A DNA stretch of 64,000 nt from SB11 sp035906255 (GTDB lineage Bacteria; Bacteroidota; Bacteroidia; UBA8524). This document shows, one piece after another, positions 7,779 to 16,500 of this stretch. The notes below the pieces were generated by a model. The model saw only the letters and a list, made by a program, of their open reading frames with translations, made no database searches and was not told where the DNA came from. Each line of letters begins with the position of its first letter. The stretch's first letter is position 1. The position numbers and the translations under genes are program-made. The DNA lies in NCBI GenBank assembly GCA_035906255.1, contig JAMIFM010000018.1, positions 124,001 through 188,000 on the forward strand, written 5' to 3'.

Positions 7779-10700
7779 TTATTCGGCAACGCCATGACAG
7801 TTTTTAAATTTCTTACCGCTACCGCAAGGGCAAGGGTCGTTACGACCCACCTTCAGTTCGGCTTTAATGGGTGTTTGGGGCACACGCTCTTCCTGTGGTG
7901 GAGGAACGGGTGAGCCATCGCTTGCAACAGCTGCTGCTACTTCTTGCGGGCGACGGGTTTGCATACGGCTCATATCGGTACGTTTTGGGGCTTGCGCCTC
8001 GCGTACGTTATCGGCCTCTTGGGTAGCTATTTGTCCTTTAAATAATACCGAAAGTATATCTTTAGAAAGACGGGTAATCATGTTTCTGAACAGATTAAAC
8101 GATTCTAATTTATATACTAATAAGGGGTCTTTTTGTTCAAACACTGCGTTTTGGGCAGCTTGTTTCAAATCGTCCATCTCACGCAAATGCTCTTTCCACT
8201 CTTCGTCAATCAAAGCAAGGGTGGTCATTTTTTCAAATGCGGTAACCATTTCACGGCCTTGTGTTTCGTAGGCACGTTTCAGGTTTACCAATATTTGCAG
8301 GGCTTTTACCCCGTCGGTAATAGGTACTGCAATGTTGTTAACGCTTTGGGCGCGTGTTTCATATACTTCTTTTATTACGGGCATTGCCACATCAATAAAG
8401 AATTTTGATTTGCGCTCGTAATGTTCGCTAAGTTCTACAAACAAACGCTCGGTAAGTTTTTGGGCTTTTTGCTCTAAAAGCTCCTGACGGGTGATGGTAG
8501 TTTCGTGGGCAAACAAACGGATTAATTCCATTTGCATCCCTTCAAAATCTGATTCGGCTTGGAAGGTACCGATAATATCTTCGGCAGCATCGTATATCAT
8601 GTTGTTGATATCCAGCTTCACTTTATCGCCAAATAGGGCGTTGCGGCGGCGGGTATAAATTACCTCGCGCTGGCTGTTCATCACATCATCATACTCAAGC
8701 AAACGCTTACGGATACCGAAGTTGTTTTGTTCTACTTTTTTCTGAGCCGACTCGATTGATTTTGAAATCATCGAGTGTTGGATATTGTCGCCTTCTTTGT
8801 GCCCAAACCTGTCCATTACGCTGGCAATACGGTGTGAAGCAAAAAGGCGCATCAAATCGTCCTCTAATGAAATAAAGAATTGTGATGAACCGGGGTCGCC
8901 CTGACGGCCTGCACGACCGCGCAACTGACGGTCAACACGGCGTGATTCGTGTCTTTCTGTACCCACAATGGCTAAACCGCCCGCTTCTTTCACTCCTTCT
9001 CCCAGTTTTATATCCGTACCACGACCTGCCATGTTGGTAGCAATGGTAACGGTGCCTGCGCGACCTGCTTCTTGCACAATATCCGCCTCGCGCTGGTGTT
9101 GTTTAGCGTTCAGTACGTTGTGTTTTATTTTGCGCAGGGTAAGCATTTTTGATAAAAGCTCTGAAACATCTACCGAGGTGGTACCCACTAACACGGGGCG
9201 GCCTGCTTGGGTTAGCTGCACAACTTCATCAATAACAGCGTTGTATTTTTCGCGCTTGGTTTTATAAATAAGGTCGTTATCGTCTTTACGGATTGCGGTG
9301 CGGTTGGTAGGCACTACCACCACATCCAGTTTGTAAATTTCCCAAAACTCACCTGCTTCTGTCTCAGCAGTACCCGTCATACCCGCTAACTTGTGGTACA
9401 TACGGAAGTAGTTTTGCAGGGTAACGGTAGCAAACGTTTGTGTTGCGGCTTCAACTTTTACGTTTTCTTTGGCTTCAATGGCTTGGTGTAAGCCATCGCT
9501 GTATCGGCGGCCATCTAACACACGGCCTGTTTGCTCATCTACAATTTTAATTTTACCGCCATCAATAATGTATTCTACATCACGCTCAAACATACAGTAG
9601 GCTTTCAGCAACTGGTTGATTGAGTGGATGCGTTCTGATTTGATGGAGTAATCGCGCATCAACGATTCTTTGCGGCGTATTTTTTCATCGGCGTCGGTAA
9701 CGGTGCGCTCTATTTCGGCAATCTCGCTACCCACATCAGGCATAATAAAAAAGTCTTTGTCTTCGCCCGCACCTGTAATCAATTCAATACCTTTTTCGGT
9801 AAGGTCAATGCTGTTGGTCTTTTCGTCAATCACAAAATACAACTCGGCATCTACCTTCGGCATTTCCTTTTGCTGGTCTTGCAGGTAGTAGTTCTCGGTT
9901 TTTTGCAGCAATTGCTTCATGCCCTGCTCACCCAAAAACTTAATCAAGGCTTTGTTTTTAGGTAAACCGCGTTGGCAGCGCAACAACAGCAAACCGCCTT
10001 CTTTTTCGTTGTTTTCGGCAATCAGTTTTTTGGCATCGGCAAGAGCCGTATTAAGGTAGCGGCGTTGGGTTTCAACCAACTTTTCAATACGTGGTTTAAG
10101 GAAGATAAATTCCTGTTGGTCGCCCTTTGGTACAGGGCCTGATATAATCAAAGGTGTACGCGCATCGTCAACCAACACGCTATCCACCTCATCCACCATT
10201 GCATAGTGGTGTTTGCGTTGCACAAGGTCTTCAATATCGTGCGCCATATTATCACGCAAGTAGTCAAAACCAAATTCGTTATTAGTACCGTAGGTAATAT
10301 CGGCCATATACGCACTGCGGCGTTGTGGCGAGTTGGGCTGGTAATAATCGATACAATCTACTCGCAATCCGTGAAACTCAAACAAAGGGGCGTTCCATTC
10401 GCAGTCACGTCGGGCAAGGTAATCGTTCACCGTTACAATGTGAACCCCTTGTCCTGAAAGACCGTTAAGGTATGCAGGAAGGGTAGAAACCAATGTTTTA
10501 CCTTCACCTGTTGCCATCTCGGCAATTTTACCGCTGTGCAATACCATACCGCCTATCAACTGCACATCATAGTGTACCATGTTCCAAGTAACGGTATTTC
10601 CTGCGGCTTCCCAAGTATTGCTGTAATATGCTTTGTTACCCTCAATACGCACATTGCCTTTGCGTGTAGCAAGGTCGCGGTCGTTATCAGTAGCCGTAAC

Positions 10701-11096
10701 TTCAATCTCGTTGTTTTCAGTATAGCGGCGGGCGGTTTCTTTTACTACAGCAAAGGCTTCGGGCAGTATTTGCTTCAATACCTTTTCAAGCTCCTCGTCG
10801 CGTTTCTTTTTCAGTTTATCAATATCACTAAAAATACCTTCCGTATCCTCAATGTTAAGATCGCTTCCTTCCGATGTTGTCTTCAACTCGGCTAATTCAG
10901 CATCTATCTCTTTCAGAAAATCAGCTATACGGGTTTTAAACTCAATAGTTTTACCCCTTAGTTCGTCGTTGCTTAAGCTTTTATACTGTTCAAAATAGCG
11001 GTTAATCTCATCCACCAAAGGTTTCATCTCTTTAATGTCTTTCTCAGACTTGTCACCGAAAATTTTTGAGATGCCTTTTATTATCGAGTTTATCAT
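7779..11096 (-). CDS. secA: preprotein translocase ATPase SecA
   Basis: 1,105 aa, longer than the ~900 aa of E. coli SecA and normal for Bacteroidota, which carry extra segments in the N-terminal region and NBD1. Walker A is MATGEGKT (194-201), the DEAD-type Walker B is in DEVDSVLVD, and RGRAGRQGDPG marks the second ATPase half. The C-terminus has the zinc-binding CPCGSGKKFKNCHG, which contacts SecB or ribosomes. It drives preproteins through SecYEG at the inner membrane. A minus-strand promoter box lies at 11126-11134. Confidence 0.97.
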   Translation of the reverse strand: MINSIIKGISKIFGDKSEKDIKEMKPLVDEINRYFEQYKSLSNDELRGKTIEFKTRIADFLKEIDAELAELKTTSEGSDLNIEDTEGIFSDIDKLKKKRDEELEKVLKQILPEAFAVVKETARRYTENNEIEVTATDNDRDLATRKGNVRIEGNKAYYSNTWEAAGNTVTWNMVHYDVQLIGGMVLHSGKIAEMATGEGKTLVSTLPAYLNGLSGQGVHIVTVNDYLARRDCEWNAPLFEFHGLRVDCIDYYQPNSPQRRSAYMADITYGTNNEFGFDYLRDNMAHDIEDLVQRKHHYAMVDEVDSVLVDDARTPLIISGPVPKGDQQEFIFLKPRIEKLVETQRRYLNTALADAKKLIAENNEKEGGLLLLRCQRGLPKNKALIKFLGEQGMKQLLQKTENYYLQDQQKEMPKVDAELYFVIDEKTNSIDLTEKGIELITGAGEDKDFFIMPDVGSEIAEIERTVTDADEKIRRKESLMRDYSIKSERIHSINQLLKAYCMFERDVEYIIDGGKIKIVDEQTGRVLDGRRYSDGLHQAIEAKENVKVEAATQTFATVTLQNYFRMYHKLAGMTGTAETEAGEFWEIYKLDVVVVPTNRTAIRKDDNDLIYKTKREKYNAVIDEVVQLTQAGRPVLVGTTSVDVSELLSKMLTLRKIKHNVLNAKQHQREADIVQEAGRAGTVTIATNMAGRGTDIKLGEGVKEAGGLAIVGTERHESRRVDRQLRGRAGRQGDPGSSQFFISLEDDLMRLFASHRIASVMDRFGHKEGDNIQHSMISKSIESAQKKVEQNNFGIRKRLLEYDDVMNSQREVIYTRRRNALFGDKVKLDINNMIYDAAEDIIGTFQAESDFEGMQMELIRLFAHETTITRQELLEQKAQKLTERLFVELSEHYERKSKFFIDVAMPVIKEVYETRAQSVNNIAVPITDGVKALQILVNLKRAYETQGREMVTAFEKMTTLALIDEEWKEHLREMDDLKQAAQNAVFEQKDPLLVYKLESFNLFRNMITRLSKDILSVLFKGQIATQEADNVREAQAPKRTDMSRMQTRRPQEVAAAVASDGSPVPPPQEERVPQTPIKAELKVGRNDPCPCGSGKKFKNCHGVAE

Positions 11097-11125
11097 TTAT
11101 AAAGTTATTTTTTCAAATCAAGTGG

Positions 11126-11134
11126 GCAAAAATA
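11126..11134 (-). promoter_or_regulatory. -7 promoter box of secA
   Basis: The minus strand reads TATTTTTGC (TAnnTTTG plus C), 30 nt upstream of the secA ATG. No convincing TTTG at -33. Confidence 0.45.
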
Positions 11135-11288
11135 ATACATTTCCGCTTGGGGCGGAATGGTTTATGTGTTTGCACTTATAATGCCAAACAATTTTATCAA
11201 ACGGTTTTTGTGACAGGCGGTTGCAACATACTTTTGGCGGATATTAATTTTTAGCCAACTTTGCACCTCGGATTTTTTTTACGCAACA

Positions 11289-12590
11289 ATGGATAGTACT
11301 ACGCATAGAATTTTATTATTGGGTAATGGCGGACGCGAAAGTGCGTATGCTTGGAAAATGACACAAAGCCCGTTGTGTGCTAAATTGTTTATTGCTCCGG
11401 GCAACGGGGGTACAGGGCAATATGGCACTAATGTGAGTATTGCGGTGGATGATTTTGATGCGATAGGGAAGTTTTGTATTGAAAACAAGATTACGCTTTT
11501 GGTACCGGGGGGTGAAGACCCATTGGTGAAGGGAGTGTCGGATTATTTTATTAATAACCCTGAGTTGAGGCATATACCTGTTTTCGGGCCTTCTAAAGAA
11601 GGGGCTCAGTTAGAGGGGAGCAAAGATTTTTCGAAACAATTTATGGCTCGTCATGCTATTCCTACGGCGGCCTATAAAACGTTTACTAAAGATACGTTGA
11701 GTGATGCTTTTGACTTTTTAAAGACATTGCAACCGCCTTTTGTTTTAAAGGCTGACGGCTTGGCAGCAGGCAAAGGGGTAGTAATACCCGACAATTTGGC
11801 TGACGCGGAGAAAGAACTGACAGAAATGCTGCAAAATGCTAAGTTTGGTGATGCAAGTGCAAGGGTGGTGATTGAGGAGTTTTTGAAGGGGATTGAGTTA
11901 TCGGTATTTGTGGTGACGGATGGTGAGAATTATATTTTGCTACCCGAAGCAAAGGATTATAAAAGAATTGGTGAGGGGGATACAGGCCCTAATACAGGCG
12001 GTATGGGTGCGGTTTCTCCGGTACCGTTTGCTGACGGGGTATTTATGAGTAAGGTGCGTGAACGCATTGTGGAACCAACAGTGAAGGGATTAAAGGCGGA
12101 AGGAATTGACTATAAAGGGATTATTTTTATCGGTTTGATGAGTGTTGCAGGTGAGCCGTATGTGATTGAATACAATTGCCGTATGGGCGACCCTGAAACT
12201 GAGGTTGTTTTCCCGCGCTTGCAAACTGATTTGGTGCAGGTGATGAATGCGGTGGCAACGGGTACGCTAAATACCATTGTACCACAAGTAAATCCCCAAA
12301 CGGCTACGGCGGTGATGCTGGTTGCTGAGGGGTATCCCGGTAGTTATGAAAAAGGCAAGATTATTACAGGGATTGAAAATGTGGAAGGTGTGCTGGTATT
12401 GCACGCAGGCACAAAAACTGATAACGGACAGGTGGTAAGCAACGGCGGGCGTGTAATTGCGCTTACTGCTTTGGGTGATGATATTAGCGAAGCGGTTTCA
12501 AAATCATTAGTGGCGGCGCAAACTATACAGTTTGAGAATAAGTTTTACCGCCGTGATATTGGCAAAGATTTAATGCAAGGGCAGGCATAG
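11289..12590 (+). CDS. purD: phosphoribosylamine-glycine ligase (GAR synthetase)
   Basis: 433 aa, normal for PurD. It has the N-terminal LLLGNGGRESAYAWK segment, the ATP-grasp core (VLKADGLAAGKGVV, about residues 155-168) and the metal/phosphate segment EYNCRMGDPETE. It ligates glycine to phosphoribosylamine in purine biosynthesis. It is the first gene after the secA divergent spacer, and DUF502 follows after 19 nt, probably in the same transcript. A weak TTTGC-containing box lies at 11257-11265. Confidence 0.96.
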   Translation: MDSTTHRILLLGNGGRESAYAWKMTQSPLCAKLFIAPGNGGTGQYGTNVSIAVDDFDAIGKFCIENKITLLVPGGEDPLVKGVSDYFINNPELRHIPVFGPSKEGAQLEGSKDFSKQFMARHAIPTAAYKTFTKDTLSDAFDFLKTLQPPFVLKADGLAAGKGVVIPDNLADAEKELTEMLQNAKFGDASARVVIEEFLKGIELSVFVVTDGENYILLPEAKDYKRIGEGDTGPNTGGMGAVSPVPFADGVFMSKVRERIVEPTVKGLKAEGIDYKGIIFIGLMSVAGEPYVIEYNCRMGDPETEVVFPRLQTDLVQVMNAVATGTLNTIVPQVNPQTATAVMLVAEGYPGSYEKGKIITGIENVEGVLVLHAGTKTDNGQVVSNGGRVIALTALGDDISEAVSKSLVAAQTIQFENKFYRRDIGKDLMQGQA

Positions 12591-12609
12591 TTTACAATGC
12601 CCACACTAC

Positions 12610-13215
12610 ATGGAACTGAAATACTCCAAAAAGGTTTTGCAATTGGTGGCCAGTAAGGTACTAAAGTACTTTTTGCGGGGGATATTGATTATTCTGCCTG
12701 TGGGAGGTACGGTATGGCTGGTGATACAAATGGTACGCTGGCTTGATCATTTGCTTGATTTTAATGTGCCCGGTTTGGGTATTGCTGTAATTTTAGTAGG
12801 GGTTACCTTAATAGGTTTTGTAGGCTCGGGGTTGTTACTGCGGCCAATACTTGATATTATTGATGATTTGCTTGAAAAGGTGCCGGGGGTGAAAGTTATT
12901 TATACCTCGATAAAAGACTTTTTAGAGGCTTTTGTGGGTGATAAACGAAAGTTTAAAGAACCGGTGGCTGTGCAAATGGGCGATGGGGTGTATAAAATGG
13001 GTTTTGTAACGCACAAAGATTTAGGTGTAATAGGATTTGAGGGGTTTGTTTCGGTGTATTTTCCGCACAGCTATAATTTTTCAGGCAATGTATTTATTGT
13101 AAAGGCAGATAAGGTGAGGTCTGTAGATGCCAATCCTTCGGAGGTAATGAAGTTTATTGTAACCGGAGGTGTTACTGAAATAGGTGAGGCTGCAAAAACT
13201 GAAGGGGAGGAGTAG
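12610..13215 (+). CDS. DUF502 family membrane protein
   Basis: A 201-aa protein with two transmembrane segments near the N-terminus (about residues 18-42 and 55-80) followed by a soluble domain containing VPGVKVIYTSIKDFLEAFVG and the pattern GFVSVYFPHSYNFSGNVFIV. These are hallmarks of DUF502 (membrane proteins of unknown function widespread in bacteria). It follows purD closely. The spacer after it contains the first palindrome triplet and separates it from a convergent minus-strand gene. Confidence 0.8.
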   Translation: MELKYSKKVLQLVASKVLKYFLRGILIILPVGGTVWLVIQMVRWLDHLLDFNVPGLGIAVILVGVTLIGFVGSGLLLRPILDIIDDLLEKVPGVKVIYTSIKDFLEAFVGDKRKFKEPVAVQMGDGVYKMGFVTHKDLGVIGFEGFVSVYFPHSYNFSGNVFIVKADKVRSVDANPSEVMKFIVTGGVTEIGEAAKTEGEE

Positions 13216-13304
13216 GTTTTATTTGGCATTTTAGATGGGTATAAAGCCTGCCTTTTTTATAATTAGGAGCGGCCTCAAAAGTAAATTTATAGTGTTTTTT
13301 ACCA

Positions 13305-13402
13305 CAACAGGTTAAAACCTGTTGCTTTTGTAATTACCTCCCTGCTGAGGACTTAAGTCCTCAGCAGGGAGGTAATTGTAATAGTGGGGGTTTTCAAACC
13401 CC
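13305..13402. repeat. three-hairpin palindrome element, copy 1
   Basis: Three inverted repeats in a row. (i) 13305-13324: 9-bp arms CAACAGGTT around AA. (ii) 13332-13377: a perfect 46-bp palindrome whose ends are AATTAC and whose centre is GGACTTAAGTCC. (iii) 13387-13402: GGGGTTT/AAACCCC. The element lies between convergent genes, about 90 nt past the DUF502 stop. Related copies are at 24145-24242 and 36631-36725. Hairpin ii could terminate in both directions, but there is no T-run. Confidence 0.8.
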
Positions 13403-13450
13403 TGTCTTTTACAGTTCCTCGCTAATTTCAGGGTACATCTAAAATTATAA

Positions 13451-13807
13451 CTAACTGGCAATAATGCCGCCCCAAACAATAATGATAGTGCAAAAAGGAA
13501 TAATGGGTAAACCATTTGCTATGAGCACCATTACAATCAAAGCAGTGCTGCAAACTAATGAGCCTACTAATTTAACCGTACGTTTTGAAAGGCTTTTTTT
13601 CCTGAAATCAAATAAATTGGTTCTGTTAAGCTCTTTATAGCTAATGTATCTAAGTACATTGGTTACCTTTTCTTCTTCAATTCCTTCTTCTAGCATTTCT
13701 TTTCTCATCAAGGTATAATCCATACCCGTTTTTCTTTTTTCTGAGTATAGGCTAATTAACTCACCTATTGGGGGTGTATTTTTAGTTTCATCCATCAGTT
13801 CAGTCAT
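13451..13807 (-). CDS. hypothetical small membrane protein, 118 aa
   Basis: The N-terminal 70 residues are hydrophilic and helical (ELISLYSEKRKTGMDYTLMRKEMLEEG, charged). They are followed by two hydrophobic segments separated by GLPI (about residues 77-95 and 98-116). No family recognised. Its ATG lies 8 nt inside the 3' end of the glycosylase gene, so it is translationally coupled to that gene and probably a real gene despite low conservation cues. Confidence 0.65.
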   Translation of the reverse strand: MTELMDETKNTPPIGELISLYSEKRKTGMDYTLMRKEMLEEGIEEEKVTNVLRYISYKELNRTNLFDFRKKSLSKRTVKLVGSLVCSTALIVMVLIANGLPIIPFCTIIIVWGGIIAS

Positions 13808-14393
13808 TCATTAATTTAGTTTCTACTACAAATCTATACGGCAGTTTAGCATCTTCGCCCGCATAATCTACCCCTATGCGCGGGGTTATTTTTATTGCTT
13901 CGTTTGAAACAGTAATGCCTGCATCTTCAATCCAAATGGTATCGCCAGTTAAATCAAAGCTGTTGTGCAGGGTTTTTATACCCAATGCCTCACTCATAGT
14001 ACCGGGGCCTGTACTTAGGGTTTTATCCACTTTCTTTTTCCGTCGCCGCTCAAGTATGGTTTCAATCCCTTTTGCAGGTTGTATGTTGCGTATCAGCACA
14101 GCGTGCGGCACATCAGCAATATTAGTCACCACATTAAATAAGTGGTGTATGCCGTAACACAAATACACGTAGCTAATACCCCCTGCGGCATACATGGTTT
14201 CGGTGCGTGTGGTACGACGGTTGCCAAAGGCATGGCTGGCTCTATCCACTATTCCGGCATAGGCTTCGGTTTCAGTAATAATTCCGCTGGTTAATGTGCC
14301 ATTTATGTTGGTAATAAGTTCTTTACCTAATAAATCGCGGGCAATTTGCACCACATCCTCGCGTTGGTAGAAATCAATGTTAAGTTTTTTCAA
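13800..14393 (-). CDS. DNA-3-methyladenine glycosylase, AAG/MPG family
   Basis: A 197-aa protein of the monofunctional alkyladenine glycosylase fold that removes 3-methyladenine, hypoxanthine and similar damaged bases. Diagnostic segments are DLLGKELIT, TETEAYAGIVDRASHAF (with the catalytic Glu), and GGISYVYLCYGIHHLFNVVT with the intercalating tyrosine region. It is followed by the small membrane protein gene (8-nt overlap). It is divergent from atpD with a 102-nt spacer. Confidence 0.9.
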   Translation of the reverse strand: MKKLNIDFYQREDVVQIARDLLGKELITNINGTLTSGIITETEAYAGIVDRASHAFGNRRTTRTETMYAAGGISYVYLCYGIHHLFNVVTNIADVPHAVLIRNIQPAKGIETILERRRKKKVDKTLSTGPGTMSEALGIKTLHNSFDLTGDTIWIEDAGITVSNEAIKITPRIGVDYAGEDAKLPYRFVVETKLMND

Positions 14394-14452
14394 TCGTCTA
14401 TAAGAAGTTTAAACAAATATCGTTACGAAGTTTTTTTTAAGTAATAAAATGA

Positions 14453-14461
14453 TACCTTTGC
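14453..14461 (+). promoter_or_regulatory. -7 promoter box of atpDC
   Basis: TACCTTTGC, a full match to TAnnTTTG, 34 nt upstream of the atpD ATG. Confidence 0.55.
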
Positions 14462-14495
14462 GCCCGAAAAAAACAAGAGACTAAGTTCCTCAAAT

Positions 14496-16004
14496 ATGTC
14501 AAATATAGGTAAAGTAGCACAGGTTATCGGTCCGGTAGTGGACGTAAGTTTTACCGGCGATAACGCACAACTCCCCAAAATTTATGATGCCTTGCACGTT
14601 AGTCGTGACAATGGAAACACATTGGTATTAGAAGTGCAACAGCACCTTGGTGAAAACATGGTACGTGCCATTGCGATGGACAGTACTGATGGTTTGACTC
14701 GTGGTATGGATGCTGTGCATACCGGAAACCCTATTAGCGTTCCTACAGGCGAAGCTGTTCGCGGTCGTTTGTTGAACGTGGTAGGTGAAAGTATTGACGG
14801 TTTGTTACCTATTCAAAAAACAGGTGAGCGTTCAATTCACCAGAAAGCTCCCCGTTTTGAGGATCTTTCAACAGCAACCGAGCCTTTGTTTACAGGTATT
14901 AAAGTTATCGACCTTTTGGAACCTTACGCAAAAGGTGGTAAAATCGGTTTGTTTGGTGGTGCGGGTGTAGGTAAAACCGTATTGATTCAGGAATTGATTA
15001 ACAACATTGCAAAAGCACACGACGGTTTCTCAGTATTTGCAGGTGTAGGTGAGCGTACCCGTGAAGGTAACGACTTATTGCGCGAGATGATTGAGGCCGG
15101 TATTGTAAAATACGGTGAAGCTTTTATGCATGATATGGAAGAAGGCGGATGGGCTGTTGACAAAGTAGGCGGTAAAGATTTGGAAGATTCTAAAGCTACC
15201 TTTGTTTTCGGTCAGATGAACGAACCCCCGGGAGCACGTGCTCGTGTGGCTCTAACCGGTTTGTCTATCGCTGAATATTTCCGTGATGGTGATGAAAAAT
15301 CAGGTGGTCGTGATATCCTTTTCTTCGTAGATAACATTTTCCGTTTCACTCAGGCAGGTTCTGAAGTATCGGCTCTTTTGGGTCGTATGCCTTCAGCGGT
15401 AGGTTACCAACCAACCCTTGCCTCTGAAATGGGTGCGATGCAAGAGCGTATTACCTCAACCAAACGCGGTTCTATTACCTCAGTGCAAGCTGTATATGTA
15501 CCTGCGGATGACTTGACTGACCCTGCTCCTGCAACAACATTTGCTCACTTGGATGCTACAACGGTATTGAGCCGTAAGATTTCTGAGTTGGGTATTTACC
15601 CTGCGGTTGACCCTCTGGATTCTACTTCACGTATCCTTTCTCCTGATATTTTGGGCGATGCCCACTATAACTGCGCACAACGCGTAAAAATGTTGTTGCA
15701 ACGTTACAAAGAGTTGCAAGATATCATCGCAATTTTGGGTATGGACGAATTGAGCGAAGATGATAAATTGGTAGTACACCGCGCTCGTCGTGTACAACGT
15801 TTCTTGTCACAACCTTTCTTCGTAGCTGCACAGTTTACAGGTTTGGAAGGTGTGTTGGTTGATATTAACGATACCATTAAAGGCTTTAACATGATTATGG
15901 ATGGTGAAGTTGACCAATATCCTGAGTCTGCCTTTAACTTGGTAGGTACTATTGAAAGCGCGATAGCTAAAGGTGAAAAACTGTTGGCTGACGCCCGCGC
16001 TTAA
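14496..16004 (+). CDS. atpD: F-type ATP synthase subunit beta
   Basis: 502 aa. The Walker A is GGAGVGKT (154-161), and the catalytic Glu segment GVGERTREGNDL and the DELSEDD-type motif (as MDELSEDDKL) are present. This is the catalytic beta subunit of the F1 sector on the cytoplasmic face of the inner membrane. In this window only atpD and atpC occur, as in many Bacteroidota where the remaining atp genes are elsewhere. GC and codon use look like a highly expressed gene (few rare codons by eye). Confidence 0.98.
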   Translation: MSNIGKVAQVIGPVVDVSFTGDNAQLPKIYDALHVSRDNGNTLVLEVQQHLGENMVRAIAMDSTDGLTRGMDAVHTGNPISVPTGEAVRGRLLNVVGESIDGLLPIQKTGERSIHQKAPRFEDLSTATEPLFTGIKVIDLLEPYAKGGKIGLFGGAGVGKTVLIQELINNIAKAHDGFSVFAGVGERTREGNDLLREMIEAGIVKYGEAFMHDMEEGGWAVDKVGGKDLEDSKATFVFGQMNEPPGARARVALTGLSIAEYFRDGDEKSGGRDILFFVDNIFRFTQAGSEVSALLGRMPSAVGYQPTLASEMGAMQERITSTKRGSITSVQAVYVPADDLTDPAPATTFAHLDATTVLSRKISELGIYPAVDPLDSTSRILSPDILGDAHYNCAQRVKMLLQRYKELQDIIAILGMDELSEDDKLVVHRARRVQRFLSQPFFVAAQFTGLEGVLVDINDTIKGFNMIMDGEVDQYPESAFNLVGTIESAIAKGEKLLADARA

Positions 16005-16032
16005 TTAAGTTGTACCGATAAATAGTTGAACC

Positions 16033-16263
16033 ATGCAATTAGAAATCATCACCCCCGATAAGGTATTATACAGCGGAACAGTGAGCCGTGTGAAAGTACC
16101 CGGAAGCAAAGGCTCGTTTGAGGTGCTTAATAACCACGCCGCAATTATCAGCAGTTTAAATGCAGGTAAAGTGCGTGTGGTAGATGCTGAAGGTACCCAC
16201 AACTTTGATATTAACGGTGGGATTATTGAAGTACTTGACAACAAAGTGATAGTACTTACCTAA
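16033..16263 (+). CDS. atpC: F-type ATP synthase subunit epsilon (short form)
   Basis: Only 76 aa: the N-terminal beta-sandwich (MQLEIITPDKVLYSGTVSRVKVPG, then GSFEVLNNHAAIISSLNAGKVRV) is complete. The C-terminal two-helix domain that latches F1 in E. coli (about 135 aa in total) is absent. Truncated epsilon is known from other Bacteroidota, so this is not a broken gene. It follows atpD by 28 nt and is ended by a strong terminator. Confidence 0.93.
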   Translation: MQLEIITPDKVLYSGTVSRVKVPGSKGSFEVLNNHAAIISSLNAGKVRVVDAEGTHNFDINGGIIEVLDNKVIVLT

Positions 16264-16290
16264 TAAGAGTTAACCGAATACTTTATACAA

Positions 16291-16317
16291 AGCCGCCTGT
16301 TTACAGGCGGCTTTTTT
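16291..16317 (+). terminator. intrinsic terminator of atpDC
   Basis: The stem AGCCGCCTG/CAGGCGGCT with a TTTA loop is followed by six T residues, 28 nt past the atpC stop. Confidence 0.9.
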
Positions 16318-16409
16318 GTTTGTTATTACTTGTGTTTTGTTTAATGTAAAAACATAACGTTTGCTAATAAGAGATGGTAACTTTCTCTGAATATAAAATT
16401 CAGGGCTTG

Positions 16410-16460
16410 TGCAAGAGGCGGGTTTTATGCCCGCTGGTACAATAGGTTTACATCCTGCGT
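16410..16460. repeat. possible degenerate palindrome-triplet remnant
   Basis: GCGGGTTTTATGCCCGC followed by AGGTTTACATCCT resembles hairpins ii/iii of the elements at 13305, 24145 and 36631, but arms are short and imperfect. It lies between the atpC terminator and valS. Confidence 0.3.
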
Positions 16461-16500
16461 TTAAAAATCACCGCTAAAAATCCGTATTTTCGCGGTTCGT

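Noticed and set aside
16033..16263. Truncated (pseudogene) atpC
   Set aside because: The short epsilon form is normal in this phylum and a strong terminator follows.
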